This document shows positions 8,330 to 16,910 of a DNA stretch of 46,556 nt, one piece after another (the first letter of the stretch is position 1; each line of letters opens with the position of its first letter). The position numbers and the translations under genes are program-made. The notes below the pieces were generated by a model. That model did not search any database. It saw only the letters and a list, made by a program, of their open reading frames with translations, and was not told the origin of the DNA. Origin of the DNA: Comamonadaceae bacterium (lineage in GTDB: Bacteria > Pseudomonadota > Gammaproteobacteria > Burkholderiales > Burkholderiaceae_C); contig CANGEE010000004.1 of the NCBI GenBank assembly GCA_947452635.1, positions 1-46,556 of the forward strand. Direction: 5' to 3'.

Positions 8330-8460
8330 AAGTTGCATTATTAAGATCTATTTAAGTAAATTTAAAGAATACTTGAAAATTAATTTTGTAAAAAAATTTA
8401 CAATAAAGCAATTTTTTTGAATAAATAATATTTGTCGAATAAAACTAAGAATTGACAGTT
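8330..8460. promoter_or_regulatory. AT-rich intergenic region upstream of the repeat-protein gene
   Basis: About 130 bases between the repeat-protein gene and mfd are made almost only of A and T (for example ttaattttgtaaaaaaattt), while the surrounding genes are GC-rich. The region must carry the promoter of the minus-strand gene. Several TATTAT- and TTTACA-like words occur, but I cannot choose one -10/-35 pair. A TACAAT at 8504-8509 is a candidate -10 for mfd on the plus strand without a good -35. Confidence 0.5.
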
Positions 8461-8569
8461 CAAATTTGTGGTGCGGGCTGAGCTCCCGCGATCAGGGCAC
8501 ACTTACAATCCAAACTGATCCAAATTGCACCATCCCTGACTTAGAGTGGGCGATACCGTGCGCCCCCCC

Positions 8570-11500
8570 ATGCAACTGCCCAACCTGACTCTCGGTCAAC
8601 GCTTCTCTCTGCCACGCCCCGTCTGCTCTGCCGATGCGGTGTTACTGGCGCAATTGGCCCTGCGCGACAAAGCAAAAGGGCGGATCACCGCCATCGTCAC
8701 GGCCGACGCCAGCGATGCGCAGCGCTTGGTGGAGGAGATGCTGTTTTTTGCCCCTGCGCTGCGACTGGCCATCTTCCCCGATTGGGAAACACTGCCTTAC
8801 GACACCTTCTCGCCGCACCAAGACCTGATCAGTGAACGCCTGGCCACCCTGTGGCGCATCAGCCAGCGCGACAAGGCTCAGGGCGCTGACGTGGTGCTGG
8901 TGCCCGCCACCACAGCCCTTTACCGCTTGGCTCCGCCCTCATTCTTGGCAGGCTATACCTTTGAATTCAAGGTCAAACAACAACTGGACGAAGCCAAGCT
9001 CAAAGCGCAGCTGACGCTGGCCGGTTACAGCCATGTGTCGCAAGTGGTCAGCCCGGGCGAATACGCAGTGCGCGGCGGCTTGATCGATCTGTTCCCCATG
9101 GGCTCCTTGGTGCCGTTCCGGGTCGATTTGTTTGACGACGAAATCGACTCCATCCGCACCTTTGACCCCGACAGCCAACGCAGTCTGTACCCGGTGCCCG
9201 AGGTGCGTTTGCTGCCCGGGCGCGAGTTTCCGATGGACGAAGCGGCGCGCGCCAAATTCCGCAACCGCTGGCGCGAACTGCTGGATGGCGACCCGACCAA
9301 GAGCCGGATTTACAAAGACATCGGCAACGGCGTGGCCACAGCGGGCATTGAGTACTACCTGCCGCTGTTTTTTGAAACCACCGCCACGGTGTTCGACTAC
9401 TTAGGCCCAGACGCCACGGTGGTGTTGCACGGCGATTTGGAGCCTGCCTTTCAGCGCTTTTGGCAAGACACCAAAGACCGTTATCGCTTGGTGCAAGGTG
9501 ACCCCGAGCGCCCTGCCCTGCCGCCTGAAGCCTTGTTCTTAAGTGCTGAGCAGTTCTACAGCGAGGCCAATGCGCATGCGCAACTGGCGCTCAGACCGCC
9601 AGCCGGCTTGGGCGCTGAAACCGCCTCAGGCCCCAGCGATGTTGTTGACAACGCTTTTGCCAACAAACTGCCCGACCTCACCGTGGTGCGCGGCGCGCCA
9701 GAGCCTTTGAGCCGTTTGCAACACCACATCCAGCACAGCCCGCATCGGGTGCTGATTTTGGCGGAGAGCGCCGGGCGTCGCGAAAGCCTGCTCGACTTTT
9801 TGCGCAGCAGTGGCGTCAGCCCGCCGTCCTTTGATTCCTTGGCTGAATTTGTGGCCAGCAAAGAGCGCCTGGGCTTGGCCGTTGCCGCACTCAACACGGG
9901 CTTCAGCTGGTTTGCGCAAGGCATTGACCTGGTCACCGAGACCGAGCTTTTTGCCGCCGGCCCGACCACCCGCCGCCGCAAAAAGCAAGAGCAAGTCAGT
10001 GATGTCGAGGCGCTGATCAAAGACCTGTCTGAGCTCAACGTGGGCGACCCGGTGGTGCACAGCCAGCACGGCATTGGCCGCTACCGGGGCCTGATCAACA
10101 TGGACCTGGGCGAGAAAAACGAAGACGGCAGCCCTGCAGCCCAAGAGTTTTTGCACCTCGAGTACGCCGACCAAGCCACGCTGTACGTGCCCGTCAGCCA
10201 ATTGCAGCTGATCAGCCGCTACACCGGCGTCAGCGCCGACGAAGCGCCGCTGCACAAGCTGGGCTCGGGCCAGTGGGAGAAAGCCAAACGCAAAGCCGCT
10301 GAACAGGTGCGCGACTCGGCCGCCGAGCTGCTCAATATTTACGCCCGCCGCGCCGCGCGCGAGGGCCACGCGTTCAGGTACAGCCCGCAAGACTACGAAA
10401 GCTTTGCCAACGACTTTGGCTTTGAAGAAACCGCCGACCAAAACGCCGCCATCCATGCGGTGATTCAAGACATGATCAGCCCGCGCCCAATGGACCGCTT
10501 GATCTGTGGCGACGTGGGCTTTGGCAAAACCGAGGTCGCGCTGCGCGCCGCCTTTGTGGCCGTCACCGGCGGCAAACAGGTCGCTCTTTTGGCACCCACC
10601 ACCTTGTTGGCCGAGCAGCATTACCAAACCCTGAAAGACCGATTTGCCAAGTGGCCGGTCAAGGTGGCCGAAATTTCCCGGTTTCGCTCCGGCAAAGAGG
10701 TCACTGCGGCGCTCAAAGGCATTGCCGACGGCACGGTGGACATCGTGGTCGGCACCCACAAGCTGCTGAGCGCTTCGACCCAATTCCACGATTTGGGCTT
10801 GCTCATCATTGACGAAGAGCATCGTTTTGGTGTGCGCCACAAAGAGGCCATGAAAGCGCTGCGCGCCGAGGTCGATGTGCTCACCCTCACCGCCACACCG
10901 ATTCCGCGCACCCTGGGCATGGCGCTGGAAGGGCTGCGCGACTTGAGCGTGATCGCCACCGCGCCGCAGCGCCGCTTGGCCATCAAAACCTTTGTGCGCA
11001 ACGAGGGCACGGGCGTGATCCGCGAAGCCGTGCTGCGCGAACTCAAGCGCGGCGGGCAGATTTACTTTTTGCACAACGAAGTCGAGACGATTGAAAACCG
11101 CCGGCAAAAGCTCGAAGAAATCCTGCCCGAAGCGCGCATTGCCGTGGCCCACGGCCAAATGCCCGAGCGCGAATTGGAGCGGGTGATGCGCGACTTTGTG
11201 GCCCAGCGCTACAACATTTTGCTGTGCTCGACCATCATCGAAACCGGCATCGACGTGCCCACCGCCAACACCATCATCATGAGCCGCGCCGACAAGTTCG
11301 GCCTGGCGCAGCTACACCAGTTGCGCGGCCGCGTCGGCCGCTCCCACCACCAGGCTTATGCCTATTTGATGGTGCCCGAGATCCAAGGCCTGACCAAACA
11401 AGCCGCGCAGCGACTCGACGCGATCCAGCAAATGGAGGAGTTGGGCAGTGGCTTTTATTTGGCCATGCACGACTTGGAGATTCGCGGCGCAGGCGAAGTG

Positions 11501-12082
11501 CTGGGCGAAAACCAGAGCGGCAACATGCTCGAAGTCGGCTTTCAGCTGTACAACGAAATGCTGTCCGAAGCGGTGCGCTGCCTCAAGTTGGGCCAAGAAC
11601 CGGACTTGCTCAGCCCGTTGTCGGTCACCACCGACATCAACTTACACGCCCCCGCCCTGCTGCCCAACGACTACTGCGGCGATGTGCATCTGCGCCTGTC
11701 GTTCTACAAAAAACTGGCCACCGCCAAAACCAGCGACCAGATCGACGCCCTGCTGGAAGAAATTGTGGACCGCTTTGGCAAACTGCCCGCGCCCGCGCAA
11801 ACCCTGGTCGACGTGCACCGCTTGCGTGTGCTGACCCAGCCCTATGGCGTGATCAAGGTCGACGCCGCGCCCGGCGTGATCCAAATCACCTTCAAGCCCA
11901 ACCCGCCCGTCGACCCGATGGCCATCATCCATTTGATCCAAAAGAACAAACACATCAAGCTGGCCGGCAACGACAAAATCCGCATCGAACGCGAACTGCC
12001 CGACGCCAAAATGCGGGCGCAAATGGTGCGCGATGTGCTCAAGAGTTTGGGGCAACCGAAAGTGGACGTTGTGCCCGTCTGA
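8570..12082 (+). CDS. mfd: Transcription-repair coupling factor
   Basis: Mfd removes RNA polymerase stalled at DNA lesions and recruits UvrA for nucleotide excision repair. Read from the ATG at 8570 (MQLPNLTLGQ) it has 1170 residues, the normal size; upstream GTG codons at 8546 and 8558 are possible but add no conserved sequence. The N-terminal UvrB-like region contains FPDWETLPYDTFSPHQDLISERL. The polymerase-interaction (CarD-like) domain starts near residue 493 with DPVVHSQHGIGRYRGL. Walker A CGDVGFGKTEVA is near 647 and the DEEH box (IIDEEHRFG) near 747. Helicase motifs ITRT-like TATPIPRTLGMAL and QLRGRVGRS follow, and the C-terminal TRCF domain closes the protein. It converges with the Bug-receptor gene. 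Confidence 0.96.
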   Translation: MQLPNLTLGQRFSLPRPVCSADAVLLAQLALRDKAKGRITAIVTADASDAQRLVEEMLFFAPALRLAIFPDWETLPYDTFSPHQDLISERLATLWRISQRDKAQGADVVLVPATTALYRLAPPSFLAGYTFEFKVKQQLDEAKLKAQLTLAGYSHVSQVVSPGEYAVRGGLIDLFPMGSLVPFRVDLFDDEIDSIRTFDPDSQRSLYPVPEVRLLPGREFPMDEAARAKFRNRWRELLDGDPTKSRIYKDIGNGVATAGIEYYLPLFFETTATVFDYLGPDATVVLHGDLEPAFQRFWQDTKDRYRLVQGDPERPALPPEALFLSAEQFYSEANAHAQLALRPPAGLGAETASGPSDVVDNAFANKLPDLTVVRGAPEPLSRLQHHIQHSPHRVLILAESAGRRESLLDFLRSSGVSPPSFDSLAEFVASKERLGLAVAALNTGFSWFAQGIDLVTETELFAAGPTTRRRKKQEQVSDVEALIKDLSELNVGDPVVHSQHGIGRYRGLINMDLGEKNEDGSPAAQEFLHLEYADQATLYVPVSQLQLISRYTGVSADEAPLHKLGSGQWEKAKRKAAEQVRDSAAELLNIYARRAAREGHAFRYSPQDYESFANDFGFEETADQNAAIHAVIQDMISPRPMDRLICGDVGFGKTEVALRAAFVAVTGGKQVALLAPTTLLAEQHYQTLKDRFAKWPVKVAEISRFRSGKEVTAALKGIADGTVDIVVGTHKLLSASTQFHDLGLLIIDEEHRFGVRHKEAMKALRAEVDVLTLTATPIPRTLGMALEGLRDLSVIATAPQRRLAIKTFVRNEGTGVIREAVLRELKRGGQIYFLHNEVETIENRRQKLEEILPEARIAVAHGQMPERELERVMRDFVAQRYNILLCSTIIETGIDVPTANTIIMSRADKFGLAQLHQLRGRVGRSHHQAYAYLMVPEIQGLTKQAAQRLDAIQQMEELGSGFYLAMHDLEIRGAGEVLGENQSGNMLEVGFQLYNEMLSEAVRCLKLGQEPDLLSPLSVTTDINLHAPALLPNDYCGDVHLRLSFYKKLATAKTSDQIDALLEEIVDRFGKLPAPAQTLVDVHRLRVLTQPYGVIKVDAAPGVIQITFKPNPPVDPMAIIHLIQKNKHIKLAGNDKIRIERELPDAKMRAQMVRDVLKSLGQPKVDVVPV

Positions 12083-12106
12083 TTCGCCCCAAAAAGCGCC
12101 GCTACC

Positions 12107-13123
12107 TCACTCCAACTTGGCGCCAGAAGCTTGCACGGCGTCTTTCCAGCGCACCAGTTCAGCGTCAATGTGGCGACCAAACACTTCAGGGCTGGTGCCG
12201 ACCACGTCGTAGCCGTATTCGGTCAACTGGGCAGCGACTTTGGGGTCGCGCACGGTTTTGTTCAGGGCTTGGTTGAGTTTGGTCACCACCTCGGGCGGCG
12301 TGCCCGCCGGGGCCAAAATCCCGTACCAGCCGTTGACCACGAAAGAAGGCACACCGGACTCTTTAACAGTAGGTGTATCGGGCAGCAGGGCCGAGCGCTT
12401 GTCGCCGGTCACCGCAATGGCTTTGAGTTTGCCCGCTTTGACCTGCACCAAGGAGGTCGAGATGCTGTCAAACATCATCGACACCTCGCCCCCCAGCATC
12501 CCCACCACGGCGGGGCCACTGCCTTTGTAGGGGATGTGCAGCATCTTCACACCGGTGGTGGACTTGAAAATTTCGCCCGCCAGGTGACTGGTATTGCCAT
12601 TGCCCGCCGACGCGAAGGTGAGCTTGTCAGGGTTGGCACGGCCGTAGCTGATGAGTTCAGGCACGGTGTTGAAAGGGGTGTTCAAGGGCGAGGCCAGCAG
12701 CAGCGGCAAGGTGGCCAGCATGGACACGGGGGCAAAATCTTTGCGCGCGTCATAAGGCAGTTTGCTGTACAGGCTCGAATTGATGGCGTGCGCCGCCAAC
12801 ACCATCAAAATGGTATGGCCATCGGGCTTGGCACGCGCCAACATGCCGGTGGCAATCGTGCCGCCCGCGCCCGCTTTGTAGTCCAAGACCACGGGCTGGC
12901 CCAGTTCCTTTTGCAGCATATTGAGCATCGGCCGCGCCAGCATGTCGGCACTGCCCCCCGGTGGGTAAGGGATCAACATCGTGATCGGCTGGCTGGGAAA
13001 GGTCTGGGCGCCGGCCGCAGGGGCCAGGCACAAAGCCGCCAAAGCCCCAACGGCGAGGCCCAGTCGCTGGACCGCCCCCATGGTTGTGAGCCTGTCGTGA
13101 AATGGGCGTGTGGGTGGGTGCAT
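12107..13123 (-). CDS. Bug/TctC-family periplasmic solute receptor
   Basis: This is a 338-residue tripartite tricarboxylate transporter receptor of the Bug family, which is greatly expanded in Burkholderiales. The ATG at 13123 (MHPPTRPF) has a GGAG seven bases ahead, so the longer start in the track is rejected. A signal peptide ends near APAAGA, and the mature protein begins QTFPSQPITMLIPYPPGGSADMLARP, the classical Bug motif. Other family features are LDYKAGAGGTIAT, a central HIPYKGSGPAVVGMLGG and the C-terminal GTSPEVFGRHI. Bug proteins bind carboxylates, amides or amino acids. No TctA or TctB membrane genes are nearby, so it is an orphan receptor and its ligand is unknown. Confidence 0.9.
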   Translation of the reverse strand: MHPPTRPFHDRLTTMGAVQRLGLAVGALAALCLAPAAGAQTFPSQPITMLIPYPPGGSADMLARPMLNMLQKELGQPVVLDYKAGAGGTIATGMLARAKPDGHTILMVLAAHAINSSLYSKLPYDARKDFAPVSMLATLPLLLASPLNTPFNTVPELISYGRANPDKLTFASAGNGNTSHLAGEIFKSTTGVKMLHIPYKGSGPAVVGMLGGEVSMMFDSISTSLVQVKAGKLKAIAVTGDKRSALLPDTPTVKESGVPSFVVNGWYGILAPAGTPPEVVTKLNQALNKTVRDPKVAAQLTEYGYDVVGTSPEVFGRHIDAELVRWKDAVQASGAKLE

Positions 13124-13239
13124 GCGTGATCTCCGGGTTTTTCTGATCATAGTGCTTGCATCGCCTAAACTAAGGGCCACTGTCACCGAGGCGCGCCCCT
13201 GACAAATTCAGCGCGGCACGCCCCTAACTTTGCCCTGTC

Positions 13240-13953
13240 ATGACTGCTCAAGAACACTCGCCCGGCCTGATGGTTCAGGGATTCACAGCCCCCTTGCGGC
13301 TGAAGGATTTCAAACTCATCGCGTTTGACATGGACTCCACCCTCATCAGCATTGAATGCATTGACGAGATCGCCGATGCGGTGGGCCGCAAGGCCGAGGT
13401 GGCCGCCATCACCGAGGCGGCGATGCGCGGCGAGATCACCGACTTCAAAGACAGCCTGCGCCGCCGCTTGGCGCTGCTCAAGGGCGTGACCCTGGCCGAC
13501 ATGGAACGCGTCTACACCGAGCGCCTGCGCATCAACCCGGGGGCCGCCGAGTTGATCGCCGCTTGCCACAAAGTAGGCATGAAAGTGCTGTTGGTGTCGG
13601 GCGGTTTCACCTTCTTTGCCGACCGCGTCAAGGCGCGTTTGAGCATCGACTTTGCCCGCGCCAACCAACTGGACATCGCAGGCGGCGAACTCACCGGCGG
13701 CTTGGTGATGCAAAGCTGGGGCGATATTTGCGACGGTGCCGAAAAACGCCGCACCTTGCTGGAAGTCGCATCCCTACTGGGCATCAAGCCCCACGAATGC
13801 ATCGCCATGGGCGACGGCGCGAATGATTTGCCGATGATGGCAGCGGCCGGTTTGTCGGTGGCCTACCATGCCAAACCCAAGGTGCGCGAACAGGCCATGG
13901 TGGCCATCCAGCAAGGCGGCTTGGACCGCTTGCTGGAAGTGCTCAAGCCCTGA
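13240..13953 (+). CDS. serB: Phosphoserine phosphatase
   Basis: SerB hydrolyses phosphoserine to serine in the last step of serine synthesis. The 237-residue protein is a HAD phosphatase without the N-terminal ACT domains seen in some SerB proteins. The nucleophile motif is FDMDSTLISIE with Asp30 and the general acid Asp32. A conserved glutamate-rich helix (CIDEIADAVG) follows, then motif II LLVSGGFTFFADRVK, and motif III MGDGANDLPMMAAAGLSVAYHAKP. Its 3' end overlaps the converging DUF3820 gene by 11 bases. It is divergent from the Bug receptor. Confidence 0.94.
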   Translation: MTAQEHSPGLMVQGFTAPLRLKDFKLIAFDMDSTLISIECIDEIADAVGRKAEVAAITEAAMRGEITDFKDSLRRRLALLKGVTLADMERVYTERLRINPGAAELIAACHKVGMKVLLVSGGFTFFADRVKARLSIDFARANQLDIAGGELTGGLVMQSWGDICDGAEKRRTLLEVASLLGIKPHECIAMGDGANDLPMMAAAGLSVAYHAKPKVREQAMVAIQQGGLDRLLEVLKP

Positions 13954-14167
13954 AGCGGCCTTGGCGCAAGGGCTTGAGCAAGTCACTCAGCCCGTTGTGG
14001 TCGATCTCTTGCATCAGTTGCAAAAGCCTGCCCACCTCCCCTTTGGGAAAGCCCTCACGCGCAAACCAGTTCAGGTAATTGCCGGGCAAATCGGCGATCA
14101 GCGTGCCCTTGTGTTTGCCAAAAGGCATGGGCAGGGTGACCAGCTTTTCCAGGTCCTCGGGCTTCAC
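13943..14167 (-). CDS. DUF3820 family protein
   Basis: A 74-residue cytoplasmic protein begins at a GTG (MKPEDLEKLVTLPMPFGKHKGTLIADLPGNYLNWFAREGFPKGEVGRLL). The MPFGKHKG and LPGNYLNWF motifs identify the DUF3820 family, whose members are short and often described as putative quorum-sensing-linked factors; the molecular role is not known. It lies ten bases after the hydrolase stop and probably shares its transcript with the hydrolase and aminotransferase. Its last 11 bases overlap the end of serB on the other strand. Confidence 0.85.
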   Translation of the reverse strand: MKPEDLEKLVTLPMPFGKHKGTLIADLPGNYLNWFAREGFPKGEVGRLLQLMQEIDHNGLSDLLKPLRQGRFRA

Positions 14168-14177
14168 GACAGCGCCC

Positions 14178-14978
14178 TCATGCGGGACCCCACAACCAAC
14201 TGCGCACCCTGGCGTGAAAGGCTTCGGGCCGCGAAATCATGACCCAATGCCCGCAAGGCAATCCTTGCACCGCGCTGCCATCCTGGGCAGCGACCGCCTG
14301 CAACCAGCGATCCGAGTGGAACATGAACGGTTTGCGCTCGCCATAGACAAACAGCAGCGGCATCGGCAACTGGATTTGCGCCGCCTGCTTGAAACCGCCC
14401 GCCGCGCCGAACCACTGCATGGCGTAGGGGAAGTTCATTTGGTGGGTGATGCTGGACGGCGCGGTGGGGCAACGCAGCCAGCGGGCCATGGCGCGGGTCA
14501 TGCGGGTGCCCAAGCTGCCGCCCAGCTGCCAGGCCAGCGCCAACCAGACTTGGTAGCCCATGACCGACAGTTTCTCTCTCACACCCCAGCGGCGCTGCAA
14601 GGCCGCCGAGTTGTGGTCGCCCACGTCCACCGCCACCACGCGGGCCACGCGTTCAGGGTGGCGCAGGGCGAATTCATAACCAAAGATACAACCCCAGTCG
14701 TGCAACATGAGCGTGACGGGTTGCTCAGGGCTGATGCGGTCCACCACCTGGCGCAGCAGCAGGCACATGGCATCCAGGCTGGTGGCGGCCGGGCCCGACT
14801 CAAAGCCGGGCAGTGTCAATCGGGTGCACAGGGCGCGGTCTTGCAAGGCCAGCACCGTGGCGTCCCACAAAGCCAAGGTATCAGGCCAGCCGTGCAGCAT
14901 GAGCACGGTCTCGCCCTGGCCCTGCAGCCGCACTTCGGTGCCGTTGACGTCGATGCGCTGTTCAGCGGCTGCGGTCAT
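14178..14978 (-). CDS. Alpha/beta hydrolase with aspartate nucleophile (epoxide hydrolase/dehalogenase-like)
   Basis: The 266-residue protein has the oxyanion motif HGWP at 29-32, the nucleophile elbow LMLHDWGCIFGYE with Asp94 where esterases have serine, and a likely catalytic histidine at 244 (GHWVMISRPEAF). HGxP followed by HDWG is the pattern of epoxide hydrolases and haloalkane dehalogenases, so it is more likely to open epoxides or cleave carbon-halogen bonds than to be an esterase. A cap domain spans about 120-205. The tyrosines that epoxide hydrolases use are not obvious, so the exact chemistry is open. The gene starts three bases after the aminotransferase stop and is followed by the DUF3820 gene. 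Confidence 0.82.
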   Translation of the reverse strand: MTAAAEQRIDVNGTEVRLQGQGETVLMLHGWPDTLALWDATVLALQDRALCTRLTLPGFESGPAATSLDAMCLLLRQVVDRISPEQPVTLMLHDWGCIFGYEFALRHPERVARVVAVDVGDHNSAALQRRWGVREKLSVMGYQVWLALAWQLGGSLGTRMTRAMARWLRCPTAPSSITHQMNFPYAMQWFGAAGGFKQAAQIQLPMPLLFVYGERKPFMFHSDRWLQAVAAQDGSAVQGLPCGHWVMISRPEAFHARVRSWLWGPA

Positions 14979-14981
14979 GGC

Positions 14982-16178
14982 TCACAAAGCCTTGGCCAAG
15001 CGCGCAACGCCTTCGAGGATTTTGTCTTCGGCCGCTGTGGCAAAGCTCAAGCGGAAGGTGGCAGGATCGGGATGGGCGCAAAAGAACGGTGCGCCCGGCA
15101 CAAAAGCCACGCCTTGCTCAATGGCACGTTTAGCAAACACATGGCCGTCGGCCACTTGACCGCGCGCGCCGGTCAAACGGGCCCAGACAAACAGGCCGCC
15201 TTGCGGCTGCACAAATTCAACCGCATCACCCAGGGCTTGGCGCAAGGCCGCGCCCATGGTGCTGGCGCGTTGGGCATAGACAGTACGCACATTGGCCAAG
15301 GTGGCGGGCATGCGCCCGGCTTTCAGGTAGTGCGCAGCCGTGGCTTGGGCAAAGGTGCTGGTGTGGGCGTCGCTGAACTGTTTGCACATGGTGGCGCGGG
15401 CCAGCAATTCATCTGGGGCCACCATCCAGCCCACGCGCAAACCGGGCGACAAGACTTTGGACAGCGAGCCGCAATGCACCAACAGTTCGCGACTACCAGG
15501 CACCGATGCACTCATGGCCAACAGGCTGGGCGGTGGCGCTTCGCCAAAATACAGGTCGCCATAGGGATCGTCTTCCACAATCAGAGTCTGGTGTTTGACC
15601 GCCATGTCCAGCACCTGTCGGCGCCGCTCAGCGCTGAGCAAGGCGCCACTGGGGTTGCCAAAGGTCGGGATCAGGTAAACGAATTTAGGTTTGTGCTCGG
15701 CGATCAACTTTTCCAGTTCATCGGTTTGGACGCCGTGGCCGTCCACCGGTGCGCTGATGAGCTCGGCCCCGTACAAGCGAAAGCATTGGATGGTGGCCAA
15801 AAAGGTCGGCCCTTCGACAATCACTTTGTCGCCCGGGCTGATCATGGTTTTGCCAATCAGGTCCAGCGCTTGCTGGCTGCCGGTGGTGACGATCAATTGC
15901 TCGGCGCTCACATCGGTTGCGCCTTTTTGCGCCATGAACTGGGCCAGTTGTTCGCGCAAAGGGTTAAAGCCTTCGGTGGCGCCGTATTGCAGGGCCGCGC
16001 CGGGATCCTGCTCCAAAGCGGCGTTGCTGGCTTCGCGAATGCCTTGTACGTCAAACATCGCGCTGTCTGGAAAGCCCCCGGCAAAGCTGATGATGCCGGG
16101 CTTGCCCAGCAGCTTGAACAGCTCCCGGATGGCAGAGGTTTCAACATTGTTCAGGCGATCGGCAAACTGCAAAGGCAT
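14982..16178 (-). CDS. PLP-dependent aminotransferase, class I/II (LysN/2-aminoadipate type)
   Basis: This 398-residue aminotransferase has the internal-aldimine lysine at 241 in GSLSKVLSPGLRVGW. It has the conserved ISFAGGFPD near residue 30, the cofactor-binding GSQQALDL at about 100-107, PTFGNPSG at 171-178 and EDDPYGDLYF at 202-211. This pattern fits the MocR-like aminotransferase branch that includes 2-aminoadipate and aromatic or branched-chain aminotransferases; no helix-turn-helix is present. The donor cannot be assigned. It is the first gene of a three-gene minus-strand run (aminotransferase, hydrolase, DUF3820) and is divergent from nth, with 53 bases between starts. Confidence 0.88.
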   Translation of the reverse strand: MPLQFADRLNNVETSAIRELFKLLGKPGIISFAGGFPDSAMFDVQGIREASNAALEQDPGAALQYGATEGFNPLREQLAQFMAQKGATDVSAEQLIVTTGSQQALDLIGKTMISPGDKVIVEGPTFLATIQCFRLYGAELISAPVDGHGVQTDELEKLIAEHKPKFVYLIPTFGNPSGALLSAERRRQVLDMAVKHQTLIVEDDPYGDLYFGEAPPPSLLAMSASVPGSRELLVHCGSLSKVLSPGLRVGWMVAPDELLARATMCKQFSDAHTSTFAQATAAHYLKAGRMPATLANVRTVYAQRASTMGAALRQALGDAVEFVQPQGGLFVWARLTGARGQVADGHVFAKRAIEQGVAFVPGAPFFCAHPDPATFRLSFATAAEDKILEGVARLAKAL

Positions 16179-16231
16179 GGTGTATCTTTCAAAGCATCTT
16201 GGCTGCCATTTTGCCCACTTTTGGACCCCCG

Positions 16232-16870
16232 ATGAATCCGCAACAGATTGAATCTTTTTTCGCCACCCTGCAAGCCGCCAACCCCATGCCCAACACCGAG
16301 TTGGAGTACACCAGCGTGTTCGAGTTGCTGGCCGCCGTGCTGCTGTCCGCCCAGGCCACCGACGTGGGGGTCAACAAGGCCACGCGCAAATTGTTTCCGG
16401 TGGCGGGCACACCGCAAAAGATTTTGGACTTGGGTCTCGAAGGCCTGGAGGGCTACATCCAAACCATTGGCCTGTACCACAGCAAAGCCAAACACCTGCT
16501 GCAGACTTGCCGCATTTTGGTCGAGCAACACGGTGGCCAAGTGCCGCGCACCCGCGAGGCGTTGGAGGCCCTGCCCGGGGTAGGCCGCAAAACCGCCAAT
16601 GTGGTGCTGAATGTGGCTTTTGGCGAGCCCACCATGGCGGTGGACACGCACCTGTTTCGCTTGGGCAACCGCACCGGTTTGGCCCCAGGCAAAACGCCTT
16701 ACGCCGTCGAAATGAAATTACTCAAGCGCATTCCTGCGCCCTACCTGGTGGACGCGCACCACTGGCTGATCTTGCATGGGCGCTATGTGTGCCAAGCGCG
16801 CAAGCCGCTGTGCAACCAGTGTGGGGTATCGGCGTTTTGCGGCTTCAAAGACAAGACGCGCGCGCCTTGA
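16232..16870 (+). CDS. nth: Endonuclease III
   Basis: Nth removes oxidised pyrimidines from DNA and cleaves at abasic sites (base excision repair). The start is set at the ATG at 16232 (MNPQQIESFFATL), giving 212 residues as usual for the family; the track adds 11 residues upstream. The helix-hairpin-helix LPGVGRKTANVV carries the catalytic Lys120, and Asp138 lies in VDTHLFRLGNRTGL. The four cluster cysteines are spaced C187-x6-C194-x2-C197-x5-C203, the iron-sulfur signature. It is transcribed away from the aminotransferase. Confidence 0.95.
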   Translation: MNPQQIESFFATLQAANPMPNTELEYTSVFELLAAVLLSAQATDVGVNKATRKLFPVAGTPQKILDLGLEGLEGYIQTIGLYHSKAKHLLQTCRILVEQHGGQVPRTREALEALPGVGRKTANVVLNVAFGEPTMAVDTHLFRLGNRTGLAPGKTPYAVEMKLLKRIPAPYLVDAHHWLILHGRYVCQARKPLCNQCGVSAFCGFKDKTRAP

Positions 16871-16888
16871 AGATCGTTGTGCCGTCGC

Positions 16889-16910
16889 TTCAGTAGCGTT
16901 TCAGTAGCGT
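16889..16910. repeat. 11-base tandem duplication across a stop codon
   Basis: TTCAGTAGCGT occurs twice in a row at 16889-16899 and 16900-16910. The second copy includes the stop codon of the minus-strand beta-lactamase-like gene, so the last codons and stop have been duplicated into the spacer. Confidence 0.8.

Noticed and set aside
9626-11158. 510-residue minus-strand ORF opposite mfd
   Set aside because: It is a shadow of the mfd reading frame in GC-rich DNA, rich in His, Gln, Gly and Ala with no recognisable domain, while mfd is intact across the same bases.
14079-16235. 718-residue plus-strand ORF across hydrolase and aminotransferase genes
   Set aside because: It lies antisense to two complete, well-conserved genes, and its composition is low-complexity with no family match.
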